Assembly (NCBI RefSeq): GCF_002278035.1
Contig: NZ_CP022604.1
Location: 2,304,501-2,368,500, forward strand
Source: Ochrobactrum quorumnocens
GTDB lineage: Bacteria; Pseudomonadota; Alphaproteobacteria; Rhizobiales; Rhizobiaceae
Direction of reading: 5' to 3'
DNA length: 64,000 nucleotides
The first letter of the stretch is position 1, and each line of letters starts with the position of its first letter. Shown in pieces: positions 1-9,136 of the stretch. The translations under genes and the position numbers were made by a program. The notes beneath the pieces are model-generated. The model did not search any database and had not been told where the DNA came from. It saw only the letters and a list, made by a program, of their open reading frames with translations.

Positions 1-731
1 TCTGCGCCAATGAAATGAAGAACCTCGATGATATGACCGTTACCGGACATGGCGCCCCGGGTGGCAAAGATAACTGTCAGAACGGTTGCTGCCACCACAA
101 GCGACAAGACGCCTGTACCAATCAGCACCGTCGTATTGGCCATCGAAACAAGTCTGTCGACCCATGTGCGATGGTCGTCAAAACTTGCGCTCGGAATGGC
201 GCGGGTAATTTCAGCGCGCATGGTTTCAAAATCGGGCGGTGTGTTCTCGTCGATGGTGACAACGACCAGACGCGGAACCGGCAATTCATCAATGTTAAGG
301 CCACTGCCAAGCCATGGCTCAAGCAAGCGTGCGGTCGCATCCTTGTCGATGATGCTGGTATCTTTCACGCCCGCAAAGCCGCGCGCAATGCCGCTCGCGT
401 CCTGCAGTGCCTTGTCCATATCAAGTCCGTCAACCGGACGGATTTGGATGGTCGCCTCGCGCGCAATCTGGCTTTGCCATTGGGCCGCCGAAGCACGCAC
501 CAAAGTCACGCCACCAAGGGTGAGACAGGCAAGAAATGTCATGATCGCGATCACAATCACCAGCGCCGTACCCGTCACGCTTCCATCAGGCACGATTGGA
601 CTTGGACCTTGCCGCTTCCTGCGCTTACCGATGCGGACCATCAGCATATCCTTGAGGTCTTCAAAGCGTATGTACAGGTCGTCCATGACCTTCCGGAGAG
701 CTCTTTGCCAGTCTTTGTCAGCTTCAATCAT
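1..731 (-). CDS. ftsX: Cell-division ABC transporter permease FtsX (3' part missing)
   Basis: The reading frame opens at an ATG that overlaps the end of ftsE by 8 nt (stop 724-726, start 729-731) and stays open to the window edge, so the C-terminus is cut off. About 243 codons are visible. The N-terminus is basic and cytosolic, with an RKRQG stretch before a first membrane segment at roughly residues 50-70. A periplasmic domain of about 100 residues follows, then a second hydrophobic segment around 190-210. This matches the FtsX topology. FtsX is known to pair with the ATPase FtsE at the division ring and to control peptidoglycan hydrolases. The overlap implies translational coupling. The product is assigned from topology and from its position next to ftsE. 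Confidence 0.88.
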   Translation of the reverse strand, partial: MIEADKDWQRALRKVMDDLYIRFEDLKDMLMVRIGKRRKRQGPSPIVPDGSVTGTALVIVIAIMTFLACLTLGGVTLVRASAAQWQSQIAREATIQIRPVDGLDMDKALQDASGIARGFAGVKDTSIIDKDATARLLEPWLGSGLNIDELPVPRLVVVTIDENTPPDFETMRAEITRAIPSASFDDHRTWVDRLVSMANTTVLIGTGVLSLVVAATVLTVIFATRGAMSGNGHIIEVLHFIGA

Positions 732-1383
732 AGATGTCGAGCCGCCCATGTTCGAGGACCATGCGCCGTGCATTGACCTGGTCCATCAAGGAAAGATCAT
801 GCGTCGCAATGATGACAGCGGTGCCTGAGCGGTTAAGCTCGGCAAAAAGCCGCAACAAGCGTTTCGCCAGCGGCGGATCGACATTGCCTGTCGGCTCATC
901 CGCGAGCAACAGTTCGGGTTGGTCGATCAATGCGCGTGCGATGGCTGCGCGCTGTTTTTCACCGCCAGAAAGTACCGGCGGCAGCACATTCATACGGTCG
1001 CCAAGCCCGACCCAGTGCAGCAGTTCCTCAACCTCATGCCGATAAGTCGCCTCTTCCTTGCCACGTACACGCAGCGGAAGCGCTACATTCTCATAGGTCG
1101 TCATATGATCGAGCAGCCGGAAATCCTGGAATACAATCCCGATTCGCCGACGCAAAAGCGGCACTTCCTTATGATCGAGCCGCGCAACGTCCTTACCGAA
1201 AATATTGATCAGCCCGCGCGTCGGCTTCAGCGCCATAAACAGCAGACGCAGCAATGATGTCTTGCCTGCACCCGAGGGGCCGGTCAGGAACTGGAATGAG
1301 CGCGGCGGAATATGAAAGCTGACATCCTTGAGGATCTCTGGCCCCATTCCATATCTCAGGCCGACATTCTCGAAACGTATCAC
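724..1383 (-). CDS. ftsE: Cell-division ATP-binding protein FtsE
   Basis: 219-residue ABC ATPase of the usual FtsE length. Walker A GPSGAGKTS lies at about 35-43, the Q-loop FQDF at about 85-88, the signature LSGGEKQ at about 138-144, Walker B LLLADEPTGNVD at 158-169, and the switch His in IIATHD. FtsE energises FtsX in the divisome to activate cell-wall hydrolases. It is the first gene of an ftsE-ftsX operon, with the next frame overlapping its end. A CtrA-type box (1463-1479) lies 80-96 nt upstream of the ATG and suggests cell-cycle control. No alternative assignment is likely. Confidence 0.96.
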   Translation of the reverse strand: MIRFENVGLRYGMGPEILKDVSFHIPPRSFQFLTGPSGAGKTSLLRLLFMALKPTRGLINIFGKDVARLDHKEVPLLRRRIGIVFQDFRLLDHMTTYENVALPLRVRGKEEATYRHEVEELLHWVGLGDRMNVLPPVLSGGEKQRAAIARALIDQPELLLADEPTGNVDPPLAKRLLRLFAELNRSGTAVIIATHDLSLMDQVNARRMVLEHGRLDIYD

Positions 1384-1462
1384 CGGTGTGCTTCTCTAAA
1401 TTGTCCGCATTCCGATTGGGGCTACGGATGAAATCGATATCAAGATGACCTTTAACCTCCAT

Positions 1463-1479
1463 GGTTAATGTGAGGTTAA
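1463..1479 (-). promoter_or_regulatory. Putative CtrA binding site upstream of ftsE
   Basis: On the minus strand the sequence is TTAA-CCTCACA-TTAACC. This matches the alphaproteobacterial CtrA full-site consensus TTAA-N7-TTAAC exactly. It lies 80-96 nt before the ftsE ATG. A further TTAACC half-site sits at 1452-1457 on the plus strand, so three half-sites cluster here. The match is seen directly; binding by CtrA is inferred. Confidence 0.6.
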
Positions 1480-1685
1480 TGTGCGGTTATTTCAGGCACA
1501 ATCATCTATAAAAATTGCGCGAGCATTGTGTTTTTATAACGCAGAACATTCAGGCAATTGTTGGAATGAGCGCAACAAAGCCCGCTGCGATCCGACAAGT
1601 GCCAAATCGGCTGCATCCTGATTGAAAAAATTAAAGCATGTGAGCCACAAAAGAAAAACGGCTTTGCTTATCGAAATTATTAAAA

Positions 1686-1738
1686 AACAAATAGTTAGAG
1701 CGGCTCTAACGATTTACTCTGAATTGGAACCGCTCTAA
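1686..1738. repeat. RIME/Bru-RS-like palindromic element, half copy
   Basis: Contains TAGAGCGG...CCGCTCTAA as inverted arms around the recurrent core aacgattt-ctgaattggaacc. It is the right half of the element family found at a dozen sites in this window. Confidence 0.65.
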
Positions 1739-1750
1739 CGTGAACGAATG

Positions 1751-2026
1751 CTACTCCCAGCAGCCGAGATTGCGGCCTTTCAGATTGTGGGAATCGATAT
1801 CAGTCACGAGGCGCGCATCTTCACGCAGCAGAACCATTGTCGTGCGCTGCTTGAGGTCGATCCTTTGCCAGCCGGCACATTCCTTCGGCATAGGCGGAGC
1901 GCTATCGATCCTGACGGTTTCAGACCATGCTGTGGCCGTGCAACCGGATAATACCGCACCAACGGCGACGATCATCACGGATTGCAGAATCGACCTGCAT
2001 GTTCGCGCCTCAATCTGAATATTCAA
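1751..2026 (-). CDS. Small predicted lipoprotein
   Basis: A basic N-terminus is followed by a hydrophobic stretch (VMIVAVGAVLSGC) ending in a lipobox, so an outer- or inner-membrane lipoprotein is expected. The mature part is about 60 residues, with three further Cys-free segments and a C-terminal GCWE. I do not recognise the family. The start is uncertain. A GTG at 2053 gives 100 residues. A TTG at 2026 has a GGGAG ribosome site 9 nt upstream and gives 91 residues with a normal signal peptide, so I prefer it. The gene stands alone, divergent from aqpZ. Function unknown. Confidence 0.6.
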   Translation of the reverse strand: MNIQIEARTCRSILQSVMIVAVGAVLSGCTATAWSETVRIDSAPPMPKECAGWQRIDLKQRTTMVLLREDARLVTDIDSHNLKGRNLGCWE

Positions 2027-2053
2027 GGCTGGCAACTCCCTATAATGCCCCAC

Positions 2054-2413
2054 GAAACACCCACTTTGCCGAGATCGTTCTCATCGCAATTATTTGCATG
2101 AACAAGTTTCTTATAACGCGCGTGGCGCTGCGGCCGCAATATACAAGACAAAACCAAGCATGATTTAAATTAAGGCCAAAAAGCGTCCAATTTATGGGCT
2201 TTTCGGGTCGTTTTGAAAGTTTGGAACCATTTAAAAGAACATTCTAATACAAATTGAAATCAACGTGAAATTTACTGTGATCATTGCAATATCTGACAAA
2301 TATCACAATCCTATCGCCCAATTATGCACGATTGATGTAAGAAAAACTCGACTGTATATTTAGTCATCTGATTCGCACTGGCATTTATCACTACACCAAC
2401 ACTGGGGACTTCC
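2054..2413. other. Gene-free AT-rich interval before aqpZ
   Basis: Divergent promoter region for the small lipoprotein and aqpZ. It is markedly AT-rich between about 2160 and 2370. No repeat element, tRNA or known riboswitch was seen. Confidence 0.6.
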
Positions 2414-3100
2414 ATGTTGAACAAACTGTCTGCGGAATTTTTCGGAACATTCTGGCTCGTCTTCGGTGGTTGCGGCAGCGCGATCTTCGCTGCGGCCTAT
2501 CCTGAATTGGGCATTGGCTTTGCTGGCGTTGCTCTCGCCTTCGGTCTGACCGTTCTGACGATGGCTTATGCCGTCGGCGGCATTTCCGGCGGCCACTTCA
2601 ATCCAGCCGTCTCGCTCGGCCTTCTGGTTGCCGGACGTTTCCCAGCAAAAGACCTCATTCCTTACTGGGTTGCACAGGTTCTTGGCGGCGTTGCTGCGGC
2701 AGCGGTTCTTTATCTCATAGCAACTGGCAAGACTGGCTTCACAGCGGGTGGCTTTGCGTCCAACGGCTATGGTGAGCTATCACCCGGCGGCTATAGCCTC
2801 ACAGCGGCATTGATTGCTGAAATCGTACTGACGGCGTTCTTCCTCATCGTCATTCTCGGTTCGACTTCATCAACCGCACCATCGGGCTTTGCACCGATTG
2901 CCATCGGTCTTTCTCTGACCCTGATCCACCTGATCTCGATCCCGATCAGCAATACATCGGTCAATCCAGCCCGTTCTGCAGCTGCGGCCCTGTTTGCAGA
3001 AACTGGCGCTCTTGGTCAGCTCTGGCTGTTCTGGGTGGCTCCACTTGTTGGTGCAGCGATTGGCGCCATCATCTGGAAAGGTCTGCTCGGTAAAGACTGA
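2414..3100 (+). CDS. aqpZ: Aquaporin Z
   Basis: 228-residue MIP-family channel, the usual AqpZ length, with six membrane segments and two half-helices. The NPA motifs are at 63-65 (HFNPAVS) and 184-186 (SVNPARS). The selectivity-filter positions can be read as F43, H172, T181 and R187, the set typical of water-specific aquaporins rather than glycerol facilitators. It moves water across the inner membrane during osmotic shifts. It is a single-gene unit with an AT-rich upstream region and a strong terminator at 3127-3153. Confidence 0.95.
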   Translation: MLNKLSAEFFGTFWLVFGGCGSAIFAAAYPELGIGFAGVALAFGLTVLTMAYAVGGISGGHFNPAVSLGLLVAGRFPAKDLIPYWVAQVLGGVAAAAVLYLIATGKTGFTAGGFASNGYGELSPGGYSLTAALIAEIVLTAFFLIVILGSTSSTAPSGFAPIAIGLSLTLIHLISIPISNTSVNPARSAAAALFAETGALGQLWLFWVAPLVGAAIGAIIWKGLLGKD

Positions 3101-3126
3101 TCAGCAAACACAATACACAATCATCG

Positions 3127-3153
3127 AAAAGGCCGGTTTATATCGGCCTTTTT
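3127..3153 (+). terminator. Rho-independent terminator of aqpZ
   Basis: Stem aaaaggccg/cggcctttt around a short TTTATAT-type loop, followed by a T run, 27 nt after the aqpZ stop. Confidence 0.85.
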
Positions 3154-3287
3154 GCTTTTCCCGATCAGTAACAGACGGAAAATACTCCGCTTATGTTGCA
3201 GAACCGTGGGATTCTCCAAGAAAAAGTGATCATTGCCCGCTAAAAATTGCGGTAAGAAGAAATTCCCTTTTACAGATGTCCTGAGCA

Positions 3288-4529
3288 ATGTCCCCCAGCA
3301 CCGATGCTTCCCATGCGGACCGCTATGCCGCATTCCGCCATACTTCATTCAAGAAATATTGGGCCGCACGCTTTCTGAGCGCGTTCGCTGTCCAGATCGT
3401 TAGTGTTTCTGTCGGTTGGCAAATTTATGATCAGACCCGCGATGCTTTCAATCTCGGTATGGTCGGGCTGGTACAGTTCCTGCCCGCATTGCTGCTTGTG
3501 CTGTTCACAGGTGCCGCAGCCGATCGCTTTGGCCGACGGCTCGTCATGGGGCTTTCGCTCATTCTTGAAAGCGTGGTCACAGCAATATTGCTCGTCCTGA
3601 CGCTCACCGGACTGTTTGAACCGCTGACCGTCTTTGCAGCCTTGCTGATCTTTGGCGTTGCTCGCGCGTTCCTCGGACCATCGTCTGCCTCCCTCGTGGT
3701 CAACCTGGTTCCGACTGAGGATTTCGCCAATGCCGTTTCTTGGAATGCATCGGCATGGCAAGTGGCGACCATTGTCGGCCCGGTTGCAGGTGGATTGCTC
3801 TATGGCGTCTCACACTTCGCTGCCTATAGCGTGGCGACCGTATTCCTGATCGCTGGTTCTATCCTGATCTTCTCCATCCCGAAGCCCAAACAGCATACAA
3901 CCACAGAAGAACGCTCGCTCTCCACCATGCTTGCAGGCTTCCGCTATATCTGGAAAGAGAAGATCGTTCTCGGTGCCATCTCGCTCGATCTCTTTGCGGT
4001 TCTGCTTGGGGGCACTGTTGCGCTTCTACCGATCTATGCCCGCGATATTCTGGACCTCGGCCCTTGGGGGCTTGGTCTTCTGCGCTCCGCTCCAGGCATT
4101 GGTGCCGTTCTCACGGCAATCTGGCTTGCTGGCCATCCGATTCGCGATCATGCCGGACGTGTAATGTTCGTCTTTGTCGCTCTGTTCGGCTTGTTCAACA
4201 TCATCTTTGGCGTTTCGACACTGACATGGCTTTCGATCGTCGCTCTCGCCTTGGCGGGTGCTGCTGATATGATCAGCGTCTATATCCGTGAAACCCTGAT
4301 GCAGCTATGGACGCCCGACCATGTGCGCGGTCGTGTCAACGCGGTCAACATGGTGTTTGTGGGCGCTTCAAACGAGTTGGGTGAATTCCGTGCTGGCTTG
4401 ATGGCTGCCGCCATTGGCGCAGTTCCTGCGGTGGTGATTGGCGGCGTTGGGTCGATCGCCGTCGCAGCGGCCTGGGCCGTGATGTTCCCGCAATTGCGTA
4501 AAGCACGCAATCTTCAGGGCAGAACTTGA
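3288..4529 (+). CDS. MFS transporter, EntS/MFS_3-like exporter
   Basis: 413-residue polytopic protein with about 12 membrane segments. The MFS motif A region GAAADRFGRR lies between TM2 and TM3. The opening (FRHTSFKKYWAARFLSAFAVQI) and the VSWNASAWQVATIVGP segment are typical of the EntS-like MFS_3 group, which includes siderophore and drug exporters. The substrate cannot be read from sequence. The start is the ATG at 3288; no strong ribosome site precedes it. It is convergent with the TerB-like gene across a hairpin at 4537-4562. Confidence 0.85.
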   Translation: MSPSTDASHADRYAAFRHTSFKKYWAARFLSAFAVQIVSVSVGWQIYDQTRDAFNLGMVGLVQFLPALLLVLFTGAAADRFGRRLVMGLSLILESVVTAILLVLTLTGLFEPLTVFAALLIFGVARAFLGPSSASLVVNLVPTEDFANAVSWNASAWQVATIVGPVAGGLLYGVSHFAAYSVATVFLIAGSILIFSIPKPKQHTTTEERSLSTMLAGFRYIWKEKIVLGAISLDLFAVLLGGTVALLPIYARDILDLGPWGLGLLRSAPGIGAVLTAIWLAGHPIRDHAGRVMFVFVALFGLFNIIFGVSTLTWLSIVALALAGAADMISVYIRETLMQLWTPDHVRGRVNAVNMVFVGASNELGEFRAGLMAAAIGAVPAVVIGGVGSIAVAAAWAVMFPQLRKARNLQGRT

Positions 4530-4536
4530 TTTTCTG

Positions 4537-4562
4537 AGCGTGTCAGACCTCTGGCACGCTCT
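4537..4562. terminator. Bidirectional hairpin between convergent genes
   Basis: GAGCGTG and CACGCTC arms 12 nt apart, followed by TTATT on the plus strand. It overlaps the stop of the minus-strand TerB-like gene and lies 8 nt after the MFS stop. Confidence 0.6.
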
Positions 4563-5022
4563 TATTGGCTGCATGGACACGCGCTTCGATCATATTGCGA
4601 TCTTGTTCGGTGATGCCAATGAGATGGGCAATGCGCCACATCACATCGGCTTCCACTTCACTGACGATCCCATCCGCGTAAACAAGCTCCCACATTAAGG
4701 CCACGAAATCGACGCGGGCCTGATAATCGAGATGGCGCTTCAGCACGGAAGTGAAATCTGAGAGGCTGATCGATTCCTGATCAGCTTCTTCCGCAGCCTT
4801 GATCAGTTTTTTAAGCGCATCGCCTTTGAGGCCATATTTCTGCGAAAGCATAGCCGAGAGTTTTGCGCGCTCGCTTTCACGCGTTTCACCGTCCGCATCC
4901 ATGATGTGAAACAGCAGGGCAGCAGCCGCAAGTCTTGGATCGGTATCGGAAAATTTCTCGCCACGCTCACGAAAACCGTTGCCCGGCAATTCTTTCAGAA
5001 AATCCAGCAAACGCTCGAACAT
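4543..5022 (-). CDS. TerB-family (tellurite resistance B-like) protein
   Basis: 159-residue, helical, acidic cytosolic protein. The segments AAAALLFHIMDADGETRESER and ALMWELVYADGIVSEVEADVMWRIAHLIGI each carry the metal-binding-like D-x-D/E or DG-x-V-x-x-x-E pattern of the TerB/COG4103 fold, which occurs as two pseudo-repeats. Single-gene TerB homologues are common in Rhizobiales and their role is unknown; tellurite resistance should not be assumed because no other ter genes are here. It is convergent with the MFS gene. Confidence 0.82.
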   Translation of the reverse strand: MFERLLDFLKELPGNGFRERGEKFSDTDPRLAAAALLFHIMDADGETRESERAKLSAMLSQKYGLKGDALKKLIKAAEEADQESISLSDFTSVLKRHLDYQARVDFVALMWELVYADGIVSEVEADVMWRIAHLIGITEQDRNMIEARVHAANKSVPEV

Positions 5023-5317
5023 TCACCCTCGCCACAGAAACACTTATACATCGGCAAGCCGACGCTCTTTAGAAGCATTGAAAGTAGCGAGCTGGTCACA
5101 AGGCACAAGACAACAAACCGACTTAGCCGCGTTTCAACAGCTCAAGGCGGTGTCGCCGTGGTCTTTAGGCAACATTTTGCCCCCCTAAAAGCACCGAAAG
5201 TGCCCGTGTTTATCATATCGGCGTTACGCACTCCGTCTTCCCATCAAAGCTGAATCATAAATCAGCCAGTGAACGGATTTCCCAACGACGGCGGTTTCCA
5301 CATTTCAGACTAATGCT

Positions 5318-6958
5318 TTAGAACAGTCGCAGCCCGTTCTGTGTCTTCTGGGATGACTTGCTTTCATCCACACCGGGATCATCGACAATGATATGCGCTG
5401 TGCGGTTTTTCACAGTGTCGGTATCGTCTTCAGCACGTTCTGGTGAAACGGCATCAATCACAGCTGACTTTTCGACCTCAGCGATTTTTGGTGGCGACGG
5501 TGCGGTTTTCACCTTTACCGGCTCGGCTTCCGGCACAACCACTTCCGCCTCGACAACATCTTCGAATTTTGGCTGAGGTTTCTCCACCGGCACGATTGCC
5601 CGGCTTTCCCCAACGTGATCAGCCACCGCTTTAGCGATTTCCGGCTTTCCCACTTCGATCAATGGCGAGAGCTGCTCTACTGGCACTTTCCATTCAAAGC
5701 TGTTGAGACGACCTGTTACCGGAGACACCGGCGACCATTGCTCAGAAACATAACCATCTGCCGTCCATGCAGGATCGCGCGGCGCTTTAACAGCCTGCGC
5801 AAGCCACTGCCGTACCTTGCCCTGATCGCCTGTCTCAGCCTCTTCAATGTCCGCAAGCAGCAGATAAGCGCTTTCACGCGGAGAGCCACGCAATACCTGT
5901 TCTGCATTGTCACGCGCAAGACGATATTCACCTGCCTCGTAAGCAGCACGCGCCAGTGCCAGACTGCCTTCAGCATTGTTTGAACGCAACGTCACCAGAT
6001 GTTTCGCTCGTTTCAAACGGTCCTGCACCGTGTCGCCTGCGCGACCATAAACATAGGTCGAGGCAATATCAGGATGCGGTGAACGCTTCCACGCGGCTTC
6101 AAGAATTTTCGAGCCTTTGCGCACTTCGCCGTCGGCAAACAGCGCGCGTGCAGCAACAATGGCCGCAGGCACAAGGTCAGGCGCAAGCTTATTGGCTTCA
6201 AGCGCGATGGCCTTAGCATGTGCATGATCCACATCAACCGTCGCCATCGCCTTGGCTGTGAGAAGCGCTGCGCGCTCCTTCTTCACCACATCTTTGCTGT
6301 GAGCGAGTGCCTGTTTACGGGCATCCACCAATTTCAATGCACCGTCCCAATCGCCTTCAGAGCAAAGCTGGCCCATGACGGCAGAGGATGCCCATTCAAG
6401 CTGTGGTGCGTCTTTTGCAGCTTCTGCCGCATAATGACGAGCGGCCTCGCGCGCGCCGACGCGTTGCGCTTCGATATAAAGACCGCGCAGACCAAGCAGC
6501 TTGGTTTCCGGGTCTTCAATCATGGCTTCAAAGCCCTTGCGGGCGTCATCGGTGCGGCCTTCGAGCATTGCTGTCTGGGCTTCAAGAAGCTTGATCAATG
6601 GCTCCTGATCAGAGTTCAAAAGCTTGGCTGCTTGCTTGTTCATGCGGCGTGCCGCTTCCGCGTCACCTGCACCGGCCGCAATCAATCCGGTCGACAGGGA
6701 CTGATAACCCCGGTCGCGTTTGCGGGCACGGAAATGACGGCGCAGTGTATAAGGCGACTGGATGATGCTCTTGATGAGCCACCAAAGGATCAGAATAACA
6801 GCAACAATCGCCACCACACCGGCAGCGGCCGTGATCAGCGGCACATTGTAATGATTGCCTGCAAAAGTGACGTCGAGCTCACCCGGACGATCTGCGAGCC
6901 ACGAAAAGCCAAATCCAAGAACGACGACAATAGCGAAGTAAAATATCACACGCAGCAT
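5318..6958 (-). CDS. hemY: HemY-like heme-biosynthesis TPR protein
   Basis: 546-residue inner-membrane protein. Two N-terminal membrane segments (about 3-22 and 40-65) carry the HemY_N signature, and a long series of helical TPR-like repeats follows to about residue 400. The C-terminal 130 residues are low-complexity, rich in E, V, K and P, and probably disordered. Proteobacterial HemY is co-encoded with porphyrin genes and is thought to organise late heme synthesis; it is not the protoporphyrinogen oxidase that shares the name in Gram-positives. It is the last gene of hemC-hemD-mic60-hemY, 13 nt after mic60. The extended tail is typical of Rhizobiales homologues. Confidence 0.9.
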   Translation of the reverse strand: MLRVIFYFAIVVVLGFGFSWLADRPGELDVTFAGNHYNVPLITAAAGVVAIVAVILILWWLIKSIIQSPYTLRRHFRARKRDRGYQSLSTGLIAAGAGDAEAARRMNKQAAKLLNSDQEPLIKLLEAQTAMLEGRTDDARKGFEAMIEDPETKLLGLRGLYIEAQRVGAREAARHYAAEAAKDAPQLEWASSAVMGQLCSEGDWDGALKLVDARKQALAHSKDVVKKERAALLTAKAMATVDVDHAHAKAIALEANKLAPDLVPAAIVAARALFADGEVRKGSKILEAAWKRSPHPDIASTYVYGRAGDTVQDRLKRAKHLVTLRSNNAEGSLALARAAYEAGEYRLARDNAEQVLRGSPRESAYLLLADIEEAETGDQGKVRQWLAQAVKAPRDPAWTADGYVSEQWSPVSPVTGRLNSFEWKVPVEQLSPLIEVGKPEIAKAVADHVGESRAIVPVEKPQPKFEDVVEAEVVVPEAEPVKVKTAPSPPKIAEVEKSAVIDAVSPERAEDDTDTVKNRTAHIIVDDPGVDESKSSQKTQNGLRLF

Positions 6959-6971
6959 GGACGACGCCTCC

Positions 6972-8318
6972 TTAGTTTGGCGCCGTGGCGTCTGTTGCGG
7001 TTTTTGGCTTGAGGCTGTCGGTCACAAGACGCTGGATCAATGCATCGGCATTGTGCCGCGCTTTCATCTGGCTTGCGAACTCTTCTGACGCAGCCTTCGC
7101 ATCAGCAGGCAGCTGCTCCCATTCGGAGATTGCCCGTTCAAGATCACCGGCATGAAGTGCCGCCTCCATACGTGCTGTGGTGGGGCCAACGCCGATGCCG
7201 CTCACATTTCCCGCGACAGGGCGCACGCTAACGAGACCTTTGGCGCTGGCCACCAGTTGATCCCAAACGCCTGCATCGGCAGGTAGCTTGTTTTCTGTGG
7301 CGATTATGTTGTTTGCAACAGGCCCGAACCATGCGTTGAGATCGGCAATGGTCGGAACACCTCTATCAGCAAAACTACGCAATCCTTCGACCGACTTATC
7401 CTGCTGTGCCACAGATGCATAAGTCTCAAGTTCGGCCTTGAACGAACCACCGCGATCAATCGCTGTCTTCAGTGCATTGGCCGCAATAAGCGCCGATGCA
7501 TCGGGTTGGCGCGCACTCTCGCTCACCTTGTCCTGAAGCGAGACGAGTTTTTGCTCAAGGCTGGAGATCGTGCCGCTATTGCCCGAAACTCCCGCTGCGG
7601 CCTGATCGGCCTGATTCTTCGCATCACTCAGTTGCTGCTCAAGCGATATGAGACGTTCGGTCAACGCTGAAACATCAGCGGGAGCAGAACCGCCTTCCCC
7701 TGCCTTTGGCAGCGCCGCAAACTGCTGTTGAATTTCGGTGAGGCTTCCGGCAACAGCTTCCGCTTTGATTTCTGCCGCTTCGACATTCTTCTGCAAATCG
7801 GCAAGTTGCGTCTTGCTGGCATCATCCAAAGGCGCTGGCGCTGGATTGGTACGCAGATCCGCAATCTGTTGTTCCATACGCGCCAATTGTTCGGCAGTTA
7901 CGCGAGATCCCGGCGAAGGCACCACATTGCCCCATTGCAAAGCAAGAAGTCCCCCAAGAGCGATCACGCCACCAGCGACACCCGCCAGAAGATAAGCGCC
8001 GCTTGAGCCAGATTTCTTTTCCGACACTGGCGGCACTGATGCAGTGGTGCGCGGGGCTTCCCTTGAGCCTTCAGGCTTAACACCGGCTCTAAAGGGAGGC
8101 TTTTCCACTTTGGGTTCAAATTTTGGAGTAGCAGCGGCGGCGGGTTTTGGATCGGTCATCTTCGAGAAATCCCCTACTGGCTCGGCTGCCGGTGTCGCCT
8201 GAAGTGTCGCCTGTGGTTTTGCCGCTTCGTCAACGCGTTTAACATCTGACGGATCGAGATTGATCGTCACGGGCTGACGGGCCGGTTTGGAATGTCGCGG
8301 AGTGCCGGATTTCGCCAT
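6972..8318 (-). CDS. Mic60/mitofilin-like inner-membrane protein (COG4223)
   Basis: 448-residue protein. A proline/alanine-rich, probably disordered cytosolic N-terminus (1-125) precedes one membrane segment at about 127-148 (AYLLAGVAGGVIALGGLLAL). A long coiled-coil region (about 160-290, many Q, L, E and K heptads) and a compact C-terminal mitofilin-type domain (about 300-440) follow. Alphaproteobacterial Mic60 is known to be encoded beside hemY and to help form intracytoplasmic membranes and envelope contacts. The gene sits in exactly that place. Assignment rests on architecture and synteny rather than on a catalytic motif. Confidence 0.85.
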   Translation of the reverse strand: MAKSGTPRHSKPARQPVTINLDPSDVKRVDEAAKPQATLQATPAAEPVGDFSKMTDPKPAAAATPKFEPKVEKPPFRAGVKPEGSREAPRTTASVPPVSEKKSGSSGAYLLAGVAGGVIALGGLLALQWGNVVPSPGSRVTAEQLARMEQQIADLRTNPAPAPLDDASKTQLADLQKNVEAAEIKAEAVAGSLTEIQQQFAALPKAGEGGSAPADVSALTERLISLEQQLSDAKNQADQAAAGVSGNSGTISSLEQKLVSLQDKVSESARQPDASALIAANALKTAIDRGGSFKAELETYASVAQQDKSVEGLRSFADRGVPTIADLNAWFGPVANNIIATENKLPADAGVWDQLVASAKGLVSVRPVAGNVSGIGVGPTTARMEAALHAGDLERAISEWEQLPADAKAASEEFASQMKARHNADALIQRLVTDSLKPKTATDATAPN

Positions 8319-8399
8319 GGGTCCTCTCGTAGTGCAAAGAATGTCTCTAAAGCTTATCAGATAAAATCACGAGATGAAGGAAGGTTGCGCGCAAAAGAG

Positions 8400-9134
8400 T
8401 CAAAGTTTGGAAAACAAACGAAAAATACCGCTCTCATCAGGATGATCCGCAATCAGTGCCTGCGCGCGCCATTCCTCTGGCAAGCAATCGGCAACACGCC
8501 CCGAAATGCATAGAAACCGCGTTTTTACGTCAAACTGCGCGCCAGCTTTCTGCATCAGTTCAACAAACAATTTTGCAGCGACAGCAGAATAAACCAGCAC
8601 CGCGACAAAAGGACCTTGGTCGAGGGCGGTTTTGATTTCATTGACTGAATAGTCGATTGTCTCGATGCCATAGACATCGCGGACTATCATAGTAAGGTCC
8701 GTCTTCGACACCTGATGTTCGAAGACGGGCTGGCGCACACGTCCTGCGAGATAAAGAACCTCTGCGCCTTTCGGCAAAACTTCCGCCATCTTCGCAGCCA
8801 GGCGTACAGCATCACCGCCGCCTTCAATCACAGTCCGAAAACCTGCTTCCTGTGCGGCACGCGCTGTACCCTCACCAACAGCAAACAATGGTAAAGTTTT
8901 CAACGGTTGAAGTTGTTCATTTGGCACATGCCGAAACGCATTGGCACTCGTCACGACAAGCGCGTCAAACAGCTGATTCTTGATCGAAAATTCAAGCGCG
9001 ACCGTACGGCTAACCGGCAGAGAAACAGGCGAAAACCCAAGATCGGCAAGCTTTGCCGCGGTCAATGACGCCGACGGTTCTGGCCGTGTGATCAAAACAC
9101 GCCCCCCGGTCATAGTCTTCCGCTGTTCCGCCAA
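8400..9134 (-). CDS. hemD: Uroporphyrinogen-III synthase
   Basis: 244-residue HemD-family protein. The opening ILITRPEPSASLTAAKLADLGF is the standard N-terminal strand of the first Rossmann-like lobe, and the closing half (FVAVLVYSAVAAKLFVELM) matches the second lobe. The enzyme closes and isomerises hydroxymethylbilane to uroporphyrinogen III. HemD sequences are poorly conserved, so the immediate linkage to hemC (2 nt between stop and start) is the strongest support. It is the second gene of the operon; 81 nt separate it from mic60. Confidence 0.92.
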   Translation of the reverse strand: MAEQRKTMTGGRVLITRPEPSASLTAAKLADLGFSPVSLPVSRTVALEFSIKNQLFDALVVTSANAFRHVPNEQLQPLKTLPLFAVGEGTARAAQEAGFRTVIEGGGDAVRLAAKMAEVLPKGAEVLYLAGRVRQPVFEHQVSKTDLTMIVRDVYGIETIDYSVNEIKTALDQGPFVAVLVYSAVAAKLFVELMQKAGAQFDVKTRFLCISGRVADCLPEEWRAQALIADHPDESGIFRLFSKL

Positions 9135-9136
9135 TG

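Larger units (their letters stand above)
1384..1750. other. Gene-free interval upstream of ftsE
   Basis: About 370 bp without a credible gene. It holds the presumed ftsE promoter with a CtrA-type box near 1463-1479, AT-rich sequence, and a palindromic repeat near 1686-1738. No RNA gene was recognised. Confidence 0.6.
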
